Source: Bryobacterales bacterium
GTDB taxonomy: Bacteria > Acidobacteriota > Terriglobia > Bryobacterales > Bryobacteraceae
Length of the DNA: 64,000 nucleotides
Assembly: GCA_020847045.1 (NCBI GenBank)
Contig: JADLCT010000024.1
Coordinates: 1 to 64,000 of the forward strand
Direction: 5' to 3'
The notes under the pieces are model-generated. The model was not told the DNA's origin, did no database searches, and saw only the letters and a program-made list of their open reading frames with translations. Position numbers and translations under genes: made by a program. Below are positions 8,314 to 16,762 of this stretch, in pieces. Position 1 is the stretch's first letter. Every line of letters begins with the position of its first letter.

Positions 8314-9339
8314 ATGTCCCAACCATCGATTCCTCAGATTTCCCTTGTTGGCAGCGAGTCGCTACAGGGGACCGACCTGCGCGATCTGCTCCGCACGAGC
8401 ATTCTCGGCGCGCGTTTGAAGTTGCTGGGAGGCGCCGAGGAGGGCACGGCGATTTTGAGCGCCGGGGAGGATGAACCGGTTGTAATCGGGGCCATCGACG
8501 AAGCCGAGTTGAACGCCTCGCGGCTGGTGTTTCTGGCCGGGCCGGCCGAATTGAATCAGAAGGCGCTGTCACTGGTCAGGCAGGGGCCCGGCGCTCCGGT
8601 GCTGATCGATCTGACGCGGACACTGGAGGATCATCCAGCGGCCCGCCTGCGCGCACCCATGGCCGAAGCGGAGGGCACGCGTATCGCGGCGCCCATTCAT
8701 GTCATCGCGCATCCGGCGGCGATTCTGGTTGCCACGCTGCTGCACCGGTTGTCGTCGGCGGGCCAGATTCGCCGTTCCGTTATAACGGCGTTTGAGCCGG
8801 CGAGCGAGCGCGGCATGCAGGGCGTGCAGGAGCTTCAGGAACAGACGATCTCTCTGCTGGCCTTCAAACCCCTGCCCAAAGCCGTTTTCGACGAGCAACT
8901 GACCTTCAACATCCTGTCGCACTATGGCGAGGAGGCTCCGCACAGCCTCCAGGGCATTCAGGAGGGCATCGAGCGCCATCTGGCGACACTGCTGTCGGCC
9001 GCACCCTCGGTGCCGATGCCCAACCTCCGCCTGCTGCAACCGGCGGTGATGCACGGCCACACCGTCTCGATGTGGGTATTGTTTACTGGACGCCCTGATC
9101 TGAAGGCGCTGGAAGAGGCGCTCGCTTTGCCACCGTTCGATTACCGTGCCGCTGGCGTCACACAGCCCAACCCCGCGGGCATGGCCGCGCAAACCGGCAT
9201 CGCCGTGGGCGCGGTTGAGGTGGACCGCAACGAGGCGCGCGCCATCTGGCTGCACGCCGCCGCCGACAATTTCCGGCTTGTTTCGCAAAATGCGATGTCG
9301 GCCGCCACGGGAGTTTTTCTGGAGGGCTCGCCGTCGTGA
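8314..9339 (+). CDS. Aspartate-semialdehyde-dehydrogenase-like protein, catalytic Cys missing
   Basis: 341 residues that align by eye along the ASADH fold: an N-terminal nucleotide-binding region (LVGSESLQGTDLR in place of GATGxVG), the segment IAHPAAILVATLL where true enzymes have IANPNCTT, then FEPASERGMQGVQEL, FNILSHYGE and MHGHTVSMWV. The catalytic cysteine is replaced by A136 and the partner Asn by His, while a histidine is kept in GHT. It is therefore probably not an active dehydrogenase; it resembles the inactive USG-1 type paralogs. It sits 13 bp after pssA, and its stop overlaps the lptE start (TGATG). Confidence 0.8.
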   Translation: MSQPSIPQISLVGSESLQGTDLRDLLRTSILGARLKLLGGAEEGTAILSAGEDEPVVIGAIDEAELNASRLVFLAGPAELNQKALSLVRQGPGAPVLIDLTRTLEDHPAARLRAPMAEAEGTRIAAPIHVIAHPAAILVATLLHRLSSAGQIRRSVITAFEPASERGMQGVQELQEQTISLLAFKPLPKAVFDEQLTFNILSHYGEEAPHSLQGIQEGIERHLATLLSAAPSVPMPNLRLLQPAVMHGHTVSMWVLFTGRPDLKALEEALALPPFDYRAAGVTQPNPAGMAAQTGIAVGAVEVDRNEARAIWLHAAADNFRLVSQNAMSAATGVFLEGSPS

Positions 9340-9863
9340 TGCGCCGTCATTGGGCGGGCGCGGCCATGGCTGCCAGCCTTGCCGGCCTGACGGGATGCGG
9401 CTATCACATTGCCGGGAAAAGCGACCTCCTGCCGAAGGAGATTCACACCATCGCCATTCCGGCCTTTGGGAACCTCACCACGCGCGTTCAGTTCAGCGAC
9501 TCCCTGCCCTCGGCGCTCACCCGTGAATTCCTGCGCCGCACGCGTTACCGCGTCGTGGCCGACCCCAACGAGGCCGACGCCATTTTGAGCGGGGCCATCA
9601 CGCAGTACAACAGCTACCCCATTCTGATCGACCAGGCCACGGGACGCCCTTCGGCCGTGCAGGTGATCGCCGTGATGCAGGTGCGCCTCACCGAACGGAC
9701 CAGCGGGAAGGTTCTGTTCGAGCGTCCGGCGTTTGAGGCGCGCCAGAGGTATGAGATCAGCCTCGATCAGCTTGCCTATTTCGAGGAGTCCGGACAGGCC
9801 ATCGAGCGGCTCTCGCTGGAAACGGCGCGCACGCTGGTGGCGGCGGTGCTGGAGAACTTCTAG
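9339..9863 (+). CDS. lptE: LPS-assembly lipoprotein LptE
   Basis: About 174 residues with a lipoprotein signal peptide ending in the lipobox LTGCGYHI. The CGYH start of the mature protein, followed by a beta-rich domain with IPAFGNLTTR and EFLRRTRYRVV, is characteristic of LptE, the plug of the LptD outer-membrane translocon that delivers lipopolysaccharide. The start was set at the ATG overlapping the previous stop (TGATG); the ORF track uses a GTG three bases earlier. holA follows two bases after the stop, the same lptE-holA pairing known from many Gram-negatives. Confidence 0.88.
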   Translation: MRRHWAGAAMAASLAGLTGCGYHIAGKSDLLPKEIHTIAIPAFGNLTTRVQFSDSLPSALTREFLRRTRYRVVADPNEADAILSGAITQYNSYPILIDQATGRPSAVQVIAVMQVRLTERTSGKVLFERPAFEARQRYEISLDQLAYFEESGQAIERLSLETARTLVAAVLENF

Positions 9864-9865
9864 TC

Positions 9866-10960
9866 GTGGCATTCACGAGCGACAGCTTCATTGCCCATCT
9901 TGGCCGGCAGCCCGCCGCGGCCGCCTATTTCTTTCTGGGACCTGAAATGTACGGCCGGGATGCCTGCCGCCGCGCGCTGGTGGACAAGTTTCTCGGCGCG
10001 GAGGCCAGCGAGGACGCCTTTACGCGGCACAGTCTGGATGAGCTCACCATGGCCGAGGTGCTGGACGATGCCCGCGCCATGTCGCTGTTCGCGCCGCAGC
10101 GTGTGATCTGGGTGACGCGCGCGGAGGGGGCATTGCCACGAGGGCGCGCCGCCGCGGCAGCCGAAGAAGAGACGGACGAGGAGTCCTCGAAGGCTTCCGG
10201 CGACGGCCCGGCGCAACTGGCCGCTTACATGAAAGACCCGTCTCCGGGCGTGGTGCTTGTGTTCGATTCGAGCCGCTATGAGTTCGACGGCGAGGACAAG
10301 GCGCGCGTGGAAAGGCTCAGGAAATATTTCGCCGCCGTGCCGCAGGTGGTGGAGTTTCCCCGCATGGACGAGACGCGCGTGCGGAAGCTGACGGCTGAGC
10401 TGGCCAAGAAGGCTGGCATCGAACTGGGCGCCGGCGAAGTGGACCTGCTGGTGGAAGCCACGGCCGGTTCGGCGCAGAGGATTGAGACCGAGATCGAGAA
10501 GCTGCGCAACTATGCCGCCACGCTCCCGTCGCCACGGCTGGCCGTGGCAGATCTGGAGCGGCTGGTGCCGCAGGCGCGCTCCACCACCATCTTCGCGCTG
10601 GTGAACGCCCTGGGGCGCAAGGACCGTTCGCGGGCGCTCGACTTGCTCGATACGCTGCTGGGAGAGGGCGAGTATCTGCCGCTGGCGCTGGGGTTTTTGG
10701 CGACGCAATTCCGGCAGGCGCTGGTGGCGCGTGAAGCCGGGTTGCGGGGCGCCTCACAGGTGCAGAGCCATTTTCAACGGATGGGCACGCCGATGTGGCC
10801 GTCACGCGCCGAGCAGGTGTGGCAATCGGCGTCGGCGTTCAGTCCGGGGCAGTTGCGGGAAGGCTTGCAACGCATTGCGGCCACGGATCGCGCCTTGAGA
10901 GACACGAGGCCTGACGACCGTGTTGTGCTGGAAGAGTTCGTCCTGGGGTTGACGAAGTAG
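9866..10960 (+). CDS. holA: DNA polymerase III subunit delta
   Basis: 364 residues starting at GTG. It shows the layout of the clamp-loader delta subunit: a degenerate AAA+ N-terminal module (YFFLGPEMYGRDACRRAL, ELTMAEVLDDARAMSLFAPQRVI), a middle region EIEKLRNYA, and the C-terminal collar domain (IFALVNALGRKDRSRALDLL; FLATQFRQAL). There is no intact Walker A motif, as expected for delta, which opens the sliding clamp without hydrolysing ATP. An acidic low-complexity loop (AAAAAEEETDEESSK) at about residues 94-108 is unusual. Confidence 0.9.
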   Translation: MAFTSDSFIAHLGRQPAAAAYFFLGPEMYGRDACRRALVDKFLGAEASEDAFTRHSLDELTMAEVLDDARAMSLFAPQRVIWVTRAEGALPRGRAAAAAEEETDEESSKASGDGPAQLAAYMKDPSPGVVLVFDSSRYEFDGEDKARVERLRKYFAAVPQVVEFPRMDETRVRKLTAELAKKAGIELGAGEVDLLVEATAGSAQRIETEIEKLRNYAATLPSPRLAVADLERLVPQARSTTIFALVNALGRKDRSRALDLLDTLLGEGEYLPLALGFLATQFRQALVAREAGLRGASQVQSHFQRMGTPMWPSRAEQVWQSASAFSPGQLREGLQRIAATDRALRDTRPDDRVVLEEFVLGLTK

Positions 10961-10971
10961 GAAAACAACCG

Positions 10972-10991
10972 GGGCGGCCGGGATGCCGCCC
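10972..10991 (-). terminator. Probable terminator of rpsT
   Basis: On the minus strand the 7-bp GC stem GGGCGGC/GCCGCCC with a 6-base loop is followed by CGGTTGTTTTCC, a moderately T-rich tail. It lies 20 bp beyond the rpsT stop and also sits just after the holA stop, so it may act in both directions; only the minus-strand side has the T-rich tail. Confidence 0.5.
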
Positions 10992-11010
10992 GCGCGGGAA
11001 TCCGGCGCCC

Positions 11011-11283
11011 TTAGGCGGCCACTTGCAGCTTCTTCAAGCGGGTGTGCATGCGGCTCTTATACCGCGACGCGGTGTTTACTTTGATGACGCCCCACTTGGC
11101 GGCGCGATCCACCAGAGAAAACGTCTTCGGCAGAAGAGCCTCGGCGGCCTTCACGTCCTTGCCGTCCATTGCGCGGCGCATGGCCCGGATCTGATTCCGG
11201 AGGCGCGTGCGGCGCTGCTGGTTTACCGCGGTGCGGCGTTCGATCTTACGAGTGTTCTCAATTGCGGAAAAGTGATTAGCCAT
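11011..11283 (-). CDS. rpsT: 30S ribosomal protein S20
   Basis: A 90-residue, very basic protein with the full S20 pattern: [17 protein letters not shown] at the N-terminus, [16 protein letters not shown] in the middle and [19 protein letters not shown] near the end. S20 binds the 5' domain of 16S rRNA early in 30S assembly. It is monocistronic, between convergent holA and the divergent BlaI-type gene. Its leader lacks an obvious Shine-Dalgarno sequence and carries a hairpin close to the ATG. Confidence 0.97.
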   Translation of the reverse strand: MANHFSAIENTRKIERRTAVNQQRRTRLRNQIRAMRRAMDGKDVKAAEALLPKTFSLVDRAAKWGVIKVNTASRYKSRMHTRLKKLQVAA

Positions 11284-11290
11284 ACGACGA

Positions 11291-11311
11291 CTGTCCGGAC
11301 TCTGCGGACAG
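11291..11311 (-). promoter_or_regulatory. Hairpin in the rpsT leader
   Basis: CTGTCCG and CGGACAG form a perfect 7-bp stem with a 7-base loop, 8-28 bases upstream of the rpsT ATG. It covers the place where a ribosome binding site would be expected. S20 is autoregulated at translation in E. coli, so a leader structure with that role is plausible but not shown. Confidence 0.35.
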
Positions 11312-11417
11312 AGCCTCTAGCCATCCTAGCATGGAACCGGGAGCGGCGCACGCGGGTGGCGGCGGAGAAATTTTCGCCCCGGCGGCCAACCGTTTCTGAA
11401 CTACCCCGTCTCATCGT

Positions 11418-11431
11418 ACGAAGATATTCGT
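11418..11431. promoter_or_regulatory. BlaI-type operator, copy 1
   Basis: ACGAA-GATA-TTCGT is a palindrome with 5-bp arms and a 4-bp spacer, directly upstream of and touching the -35 box of the BlaI/M56 operon. Its centre lies 21 bp from that of copy 2, so both fall on the same face of the helix. Confidence 0.6.
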
Positions 11432-11457
11432 TGACAATACGAAATCCTTCGTATTAA
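11431..11457 (+). promoter_or_regulatory. Promoter of the BlaI/BlaR1-like operon with operator copy 2
   Basis: A consensus -35 TTGACA (11431-11436) and a -10 TATTAA (11452-11457) are separated by 15 bp. The spacer holds the palindrome AATACGAA-ATCC-TTCGTATT (11436-11455; 8-bp arms, 4-bp spacer), overlapping both boxes. A repressor bound there would block RNA polymerase, the expected mode for a BlaI/MecI protein acting on its own operon. The start codon follows 13 bp downstream of the -10. Confidence 0.65.
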
Positions 11458-11470
11458 TCTGGAGCCCGAC

Positions 11471-11866
11471 ATGCCCGCACACCCTATAACACCCCGCCCC
11501 ACCGACGCGGAACTGGAGATTCTGAGCGTACTTTGGCGCTTGGGATCCTCGACGGTCCGCGAGGTTCACGACGTCCTTTCCAAGGAGCGCGCGATTCAAT
11601 ACACGACGACGCTGAAACTGATGCAGATCATGGCGGAAAAGGGTCTGCTCGAACGGGACGAGAGCGCGCGTTCGCACGTCTATTCGGCGCGGCAGCCGCG
11701 GGAGCGGACCCAATCGCAACTGGCCGGCCATCTGCTGGAGCGCGCCTTTGGCGGCTCGGCCCGCAATTTGCTGATGGGGGCGCTTTCGGCGAAGAAGGCC
11801 TCGCGTGAGGAGTTGGCCGAGCTTCGGAAGCTGCTTGACGAGTACGAAACGGGGAGGAAGTCATGA
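11471..11866 (+). CDS. BlaI/MecI/CopY-family transcriptional repressor
   Basis: 131 residues: an N-terminal winged helix (PTDAELEILSVLW, STVREVHDVL, YTTTLKLMQIMAEKGLL) typical of BlaI/MecI/CopY, and a C-terminal dimerisation region (ASREELAELRKLLDEYE). Family members bind dyad operators and are removed by proteolysis when the partner membrane protease senses its signal. The stop overlaps the start of the M56 gene by ATGA, so both are co-translated. Two dyads in the promoter suggest autoregulation. No beta-lactamase gene is adjacent. Confidence 0.92.
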   Translation: MPAHPITPRPTDAELEILSVLWRLGSSTVREVHDVLSKERAIQYTTTLKLMQIMAEKGLLERDESARSHVYSARQPRERTQSQLAGHLLERAFGGSARNLLMGALSAKKASREELAELRKLLDEYETGRKS

Positions 11867-13773
11867 TCACCGCCTTCACAACGTTCCTGCTGGAGATGAG
11901 CCGCCAGGTGGACACGCTCGGCAACACTCTGCTGCATTTCTTATGGGAGGGCGCGTTGGTGGGGGCCCTGGCCGCGGGGCTGCTGCACAGGCTGCGCCGC
12001 TCGCCGGCGCGCATCCGGTACACGGTCGCCTGCCTGTGCCTGATGGCCATGGCGGCCGCACCCGTGGTGACCTACTTCTGGCTGCGGATGACGCCCGTGG
12101 CGGCTCCGCTGGCACTGATCGCGGAGGTAGACACCACGCCGCAGTCTGCCACGGGCGCTTTCGTGGCGCCGTCCGGTTGGATGCCGATGCTGGTAACCGC
12201 CTGGAGCCTGGGTGCGGCGCTTCTGCTGGTACGGCTGCTGGCAGGCTGGACGCTCACCTTCCGCCTTCGCCGGCCCACATCGGTCCACACGCCGCCGCAA
12301 TGGCTTGGGCATGTGGAACGGCTGCGCGTGCTGCTCCGCGTGGGCCGCCGTGTGGGCCTCGTGTTCACGGAACGTGTGGACGCCCCCGCGGTGACGGGCT
12401 GGCTGCGTCCTGTGATTGTCATGCCGCTTCACATGCTGGGACTCACGCCGGAGCAGGCCGAAGTACTGTTGGCGCATGAGCTGGCGCATGTACGCCGCCA
12501 CGACGCGCTGGTGAACCTGTTGCAACGCGTGGTGGAGGCCGTCCTCTTCTACCATCCCGCCGTTTGGTGGCTCTCCTCGCGCATACGCTCGGAGCGCGAG
12601 CACTGCTGCGACGACATCGCCATCGCGCAGTGCGGCGACCCGCTGCTGTACGCGCGGACTCTGGTTGCCTTGGAGGAGTCCCGCGCCGCGCTTCCCTCAC
12701 TGGCGCTGGCGGCGAATGGAGGTAATCTGCCGGGCCGCATCCGGCGCATCCTGGGTCTGCGAGAAGAGGCCAGCGATCCGTGGACGCCCGTGGCGGTGAC
12801 GGTTCTCACCCTGGGATTGCTGACTCTGCAAAGCCCGTATTCGCAAGCCGTCCTTGCCAGCCGTATGGAGCCGGCTTGGGACATGGCGGCGCCCGTGGGA
12901 AGCTGGACCGCGCACCGGTTGGACACGCTGATGAGCCTGAACGAGGAGTCCATCCGCGCTCCGCGGCGGGTTCGCGCCAGCGCCGCGCCGATGCAAGTGG
13001 AGCCGGTCGCCATGAAGGTCTCAGCCCTGCTCGACGTTGACGCTGAGGACAGCCTGGCGGCCACGCCGCCCGTGCCGCCCATTCCGCCCGTGCCTCCTAC
13101 CGCGCCGGTGGCGGCACCGCAGGCCGTACCCGTCCCGCCCGCCCCTCCTGCCCCCTCCGCGCCCCCTGCGCCGCCCGCCCCTCCAGCCCCTCCGGCCGGG
13201 CGTGATCGCTCCTGGAACTGGAGCTGGTCGCGGGCGGGAGAAGGCCGCATTGAGATGTCGCACGATGCCATCCGCTTTATCGACGAGGGGAAGCACTACG
13301 TCATCCGCGATCCGGAGCTGATCCAGAGGGCCCGCTCGATGTTCGAAGGGGTGCGGCAGTTGAGCCAGGAACAGCGGGAGATCGGACGCAAGCTGCGTGA
13401 AACCGCGCGCGCTGAGGCTCAGATCAGCCGCAACCGGCACCGTGTGGCGGGCGACGAGATGCGCCGGGCCATGCAGAGCCTGCAAGGCCAGATTCATGCG
13501 GCGGCCCAGCGCCAGGACGCGGCCCGGATTGAACAACTGGCCAAGGAGATGGCGGAAAAGGCGCGCGAGATCGAGAGCCGGCTGAAACCACTCACCGGAG
13601 ACCTGGAGCAGAAAATGCGTGAGATGGAGACGAAGATGAAGGCCCTGGGCGACGAGATGAGACAACGGGGCGAACGCGTGGAGAACATGGATAAAGATGC
13701 GCGAAAGCAGTTAAAGGAGCTGTTGCAGGACGCGATCAAGAGCGGCAAGGCGCAACCCGAGTCGTCACTCTGA
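11863..13773 (+). CDS. BlaR1-like M56-family membrane metallopeptidase with C-terminal coiled region
   Basis: 636 residues. Membrane helices near 20-45, 50-75 and 105-130 surround the M56 protease domain, whose zinc motif HELAHVRRHD lies near residue 205, with the later EREHCCDDIA supplying further conserved residues. After another membrane segment (about 308-325) comes a Pro/Ala-rich tract (about 400-446, PPAPPAP repeats), then about 160 charged, helical residues (ISRNRHRVAGDEM, IEQLAKEMAEKAREIE). In BlaR1 the C-terminal part is a penicillin sensor; here that domain is absent and the coiled region replaces it. It probably inactivates the co-transcribed repressor; the signal is unknown. Confidence 0.88.
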   Translation: MITAFTTFLLEMSRQVDTLGNTLLHFLWEGALVGALAAGLLHRLRRSPARIRYTVACLCLMAMAAAPVVTYFWLRMTPVAAPLALIAEVDTTPQSATGAFVAPSGWMPMLVTAWSLGAALLLVRLLAGWTLTFRLRRPTSVHTPPQWLGHVERLRVLLRVGRRVGLVFTERVDAPAVTGWLRPVIVMPLHMLGLTPEQAEVLLAHELAHVRRHDALVNLLQRVVEAVLFYHPAVWWLSSRIRSEREHCCDDIAIAQCGDPLLYARTLVALEESRAALPSLALAANGGNLPGRIRRILGLREEASDPWTPVAVTVLTLGLLTLQSPYSQAVLASRMEPAWDMAAPVGSWTAHRLDTLMSLNEESIRAPRRVRASAAPMQVEPVAMKVSALLDVDAEDSLAATPPVPPIPPVPPTAPVAAPQAVPVPPAPPAPSAPPAPPAPPAPPAGRDRSWNWSWSRAGEGRIEMSHDAIRFIDEGKHYVIRDPELIQRARSMFEGVRQLSQEQREIGRKLRETARAEAQISRNRHRVAGDEMRRAMQSLQGQIHAAAQRQDAARIEQLAKEMAEKAREIESRLKPLTGDLEQKMREMETKMKALGDEMRQRGERVENMDKDARKQLKELLQDAIKSGKAQPESSL

Positions 13774-13809
13774 ACCCGTCCGGATCGCTTCCTGGACCGG
13801 CCCTTTCGC

Positions 13810-13836
13810 CCCGGCGGTTGCCACCCGGCCGCCGGG
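13810..13836 (+). terminator. GC-rich hairpin after the M56 gene
   Basis: CCCGGCGG and CCGCCGGG form an 8-bp stem with an 11-base loop, about 37 bp after the stop, followed by only a short GTTTC. It is a plausible terminator separating the BlaI operon from metK, although the T-run is weak. Confidence 0.45.
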
Positions 13837-13900
13837 TTTCGCACTTGAGGGCCACCATTCGACCGCTCCCTTCGCGACGCCACCGCCCGCTGTAACTCGT

Positions 13901-13929
13901 TTGACGGCACACGGAGCCTCAATTACACT
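13901..13929 (+). promoter_or_regulatory. Promoter of metK
   Basis: TTGACG and TACACT are separated by exactly 17 bp. The predicted transcript has a leader of about 118 bases before the TTG start of metK; it contains a small stem (GTTCA/TGAAC). No SAM riboswitch class was recognised in it. Confidence 0.55.
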
Positions 13930-14053
13930 TGGTAAGGTAGGAATCCCTCCCGGTTCACCCCCATTGAACGCCAGAACGGAGTTTTGTGAGAGGGCGGCAC
14001 AACGCCTGGAGTTTCCTGGCTAGAATCCTGAGCAACGAGGAGGACGCAAGACA

Positions 14054-15223
14054 TTGTCAGACGGCATGCGTCACATTTTCACCTCTGAATCGGTCACCGA
14101 AGGGCACCCCGACAAGATCGCCGACCAAATTTCCGATGCGGTCCTGGATGCTGCGCTGAAAGGTGACCCCACCAGCCGCGTCGCTTGCGAAGTGCTGGTT
14201 ACCACCGGCATGGCGCTGGTGGCCGGAGAAATCACCACCAAGACCTACGTCGACGTGCCAAAACTGGTGCGCGAAGTGATCGATCACATTGGCTACAACG
14301 ATGCCACCTACGGCTTCGACAGCAAGACCTGCGCCGTGATCAACACGATTCAGACGCAGTCGCCCGATATCGCCATGGGCGTGGACACGGGCGGGGCCGG
14401 CGATCAGGGCCTGATGTTCGGCTACGCCTGTAATGAAACCGCCGAGCTGATGCCGCTGCCGATCATGCTTGCCCACAAGCTGGTGCGGCAGTTGAGCGAC
14501 GTCCGCCGGGCCAACAAGCTGAACTTCCTCCGTCCCGACGGCAAGTCGCAGGTTTCCGTGGAGTATGTGGATGGCAAGCCGGCGCGTCTGGACGCCGTCG
14601 TCATCTCCACGCAGCATCACGACACCGTCTCCACCGAAGAGCTGCGCGCTCAGGTGAAGAAGCACATCATCGACCCGATCGTACCCTCGAAGATGGTCGA
14701 TTCGAACACCAAGTTCCACATCAACCCGACCGGGCGGTTCGTTATTGGCGGTCCGCACGGCGATACGGGGCTGACCGGGCGTAAGATCATCGTCGACACC
14801 TACGGCGGCATGGGCCGTCACGGCGGCGGTGCGTTTTCCGGCAAAGATCCGACGAAGGTGGACCGCTCGGCCTGCTACATGGCGCGCTACGTGGCGAAGA
14901 ATATCGTGGCCGCTGGATTGGCTGACCGGTGCGAGGTGCAGTTGGCCTACGCCATCGGCGTGGCCGAGCCGGTGAGCGTCCGCGTGGACACCTTCGGCAC
15001 GGGCAAGCTTCCCGAGGAGCGTCTGGTGGCTGTGGTGCGCGAGGTCTTCCCGCTGACGCCCAAGGGAATGATCGAGCATCTGAATCTGCGCCGTCCGATC
15101 TACCGCGACACGGCCGCGTTCGGCCATTTCGGCCGGACCGAGAGCACGTTCACATGGGAAAACACTGCCAAAGCTGAGGAGCTGCGCACCGCCGCCAGCG
15201 CCACGGCTTCGGCCCGCGGCTAG
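14054..15223 (+). CDS. metK: S-adenosylmethionine synthetase
   Basis: 389 residues beginning at TTG after a GAGGAGG ribosome site. It makes SAM from methionine and ATP. Family signatures are present throughout: [20 protein letters not shown] near the start, [12 protein letters not shown], and [16 protein letters not shown] with the P-loop-like glycines, followed by [17 protein letters not shown]. Length matches the family. It appears to be transcribed alone from its own promoter, and two hairpins lie between it and tig. Confidence 0.97.
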   Translation: MSDGMRHIFTSESVTEGHPDKIADQISDAVLDAALKGDPTSRVACEVLVTTGMALVAGEITTKTYVDVPKLVREVIDHIGYNDATYGFDSKTCAVINTIQTQSPDIAMGVDTGGAGDQGLMFGYACNETAELMPLPIMLAHKLVRQLSDVRRANKLNFLRPDGKSQVSVEYVDGKPARLDAVVISTQHHDTVSTEELRAQVKKHIIDPIVPSKMVDSNTKFHINPTGRFVIGGPHGDTGLTGRKIIVDTYGGMGRHGGGAFSGKDPTKVDRSACYMARYVAKNIVAAGLADRCEVQLAYAIGVAEPVSVRVDTFGTGKLPEERLVAVVREVFPLTPKGMIEHLNLRRPIYRDTAAFGHFGRTESTFTWENTAKAEELRTAASATASARG

Positions 15224-15297
15224 GCTTCGCGAGCGGGCCTCGCGGATAAAATAGAAGGCGGCTCAGCGCCGCCGGAGCAAGAACCACACACTGGAAC

Positions 15298-15324
15298 GGC
15301 CGGGGCCCCGAGCGGGCTCCGGCC
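15298..15324 (+). terminator. Strong hairpin between metK and tig
   Basis: GGCCGGGGC pairs with GCTCCGGCC (nine pairs, one G-U) around a nine-base loop, followed by CTTTCCC. A smaller GGCGGC/GCCGCC stem lies at 15257-15273. It may end the metK transcript or act as a leader structure before tig. Confidence 0.4.
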
Positions 15325-15351
15325 CTTTCCCACGTTTAGGAAGGCACTCAC

Positions 15352-16647
15352 TTGAGCGACACAGAAGGCGTCAAGCGCACAACGGAAATTACAATTCCTC
15401 TCGAAGAGGTGCAGGCGGCCACCGAAAAGGTGGTGAATTCGCTGCAGCAGAGAGTTCGTCTCCAGGGTTTCCGCCCGGGTAAGGCGCCGCTGTCCATCAT
15501 CCGCTCCCGGTTCCGCGAAGACATCCGCCAGGAGGTTGTGGAGCAACTGGTTCCCAAGGCTTTTCGCGCGCGGGCCGATCAAGAGGACTGGAAGGTGGTG
15601 GGCAACCCGAACATTACGGACATCCACTTTCACGACAACGAACCCATCCGCTTCCAGGCCGAATTCGAGGTGATGCCGGAATTCGAACTCGGCGAGTACC
15701 GTGGCCTGCAGGTGCCCTACGATGAGCCGGAGGTAACCGTTGAGGATATTGACAAGCGGCTGGAGTCCATTCGCGAGCAGAAGGCCGACTATGTGAACAT
15801 CGATCCGCGGCCAGTGGCGGACGGTGACTATGCCGTGGTGAGCCTGAAGAGCGTTTCGGGCGTGGAGGGGGAACCCATCGAGCAGCCCGAAATCATGCTG
15901 CATGTCGGCGGCGAGGAGACCATTCCCGCCTACACGGAAGCCCTGCGCGGCATGGCGCCCGACGGCGAGGCCGATGTCGAAGTGACCTACCCCGAAGACT
16001 ATGGCGCGGAGCGCTTGTCGGGCAAGACCGTGAAGTTCCACATGGCTTTGAAGGGTCTGCGGAAGAAGGAGCTGCCGGAGTTGAACGACGACTTCGCGCA
16101 GGACATCGGCGACTTCAAGACGGTGGACGAGCTAAAGGAGGAGATTCGCAAGACGATCCTCCGCGAGCGTGAGACGCAGGCGCAAAATCAAGCCAAGAAC
16201 AACCTGGTGGATCAGCTTGTGGATGCGCACGAATTCCTCGTGCCGGACGCGTTTGTCGACCAGCAGATTCAGGCCAACGTCGAGTCGCGGTTGTACGAGC
16301 TGGCCGGCGCCGGCGTGGACGTGAAGAAGCTGAACCTGAAGTGGGAAGAGATTCGCGCTTCGCAGAAGGACCGCGCCACGCGCGAAGTGAAGGCGTCGCT
16401 GCTGCTCGAAAAAATTGCCGAACGGGAAGCCATCGAGGTCTTGAACGACGAGATCGACCGCGAGGTGCACACGGTGGCCCGCCGCGAACGGCAGCCCGCC
16501 GCCGCGATTCGCAAGCAGTTGGAGGAGAACGGCGCCCTGCGGCGCATCGCCCTGCAGATCCGCACCGGGAAGGTGTTGAACTTCCTGTTTGAACAGTCGA
16601 AGAAGGTGGCGGGCCAGGCGGCTTCAGCCGAGCCGTCCGCCGGCTGA
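15352..16647 (+). CDS. tig: Trigger factor
   Basis: 431 residues, TTG start. The N-terminal domain has the ribosome-docking signature GFRPGKAP (about 38-45), which contacts ribosomal protein L23. The middle domain is the FKBP-type prolyl isomerase (DGDYAVVSLKSV to KTVKFHMALKGL), and the remainder is the helical chaperone domain. It binds nascent chains at the exit tunnel. It precedes clpX with a 115-bp gap containing a promoter; the clpP gene often found between them is not there. Confidence 0.96.
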   Translation: MSDTEGVKRTTEITIPLEEVQAATEKVVNSLQQRVRLQGFRPGKAPLSIIRSRFREDIRQEVVEQLVPKAFRARADQEDWKVVGNPNITDIHFHDNEPIRFQAEFEVMPEFELGEYRGLQVPYDEPEVTVEDIDKRLESIREQKADYVNIDPRPVADGDYAVVSLKSVSGVEGEPIEQPEIMLHVGGEETIPAYTEALRGMAPDGEADVEVTYPEDYGAERLSGKTVKFHMALKGLRKKELPELNDDFAQDIGDFKTVDELKEEIRKTILRERETQAQNQAKNNLVDQLVDAHEFLVPDAFVDQQIQANVESRLYELAGAGVDVKKLNLKWEEIRASQKDRATREVKASLLLEKIAEREAIEVLNDEIDREVHTVARRERQPAAAIRKQLEENGALRRIALQIRTGKVLNFLFEQSKKVAGQAASAEPSAG

Positions 16648-16674
16648 CCCGGGCCGCCGCCGGTTTCTCCCGAA

Positions 16675-16703
16675 TTGCCCAACCGCCCGGTTCAGGTGAT
16701 AAT
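16675..16703 (+). promoter_or_regulatory. Promoter of clpX
   Basis: TTGCCC and GATAAT with a 17-bp spacer lie in the gap between tig and clpX, about 60 bp upstream of the clpX start. This suggests clpX can be transcribed independently of tig. Confidence 0.5.
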
Positions 16704-16762
16704 GGAGGCAGCCGGCGGGATTGGCCGCACTGCATCGCCGTCCACGCCAGGGAGGTCACTGA

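Noticed and set aside
13936-14053. SAM riboswitch in the metK leader
   Set aside because: The 118-base leader has only a small GTTCA/TGAAC stem; none of the recognised SAM riboswitch cores could be read.
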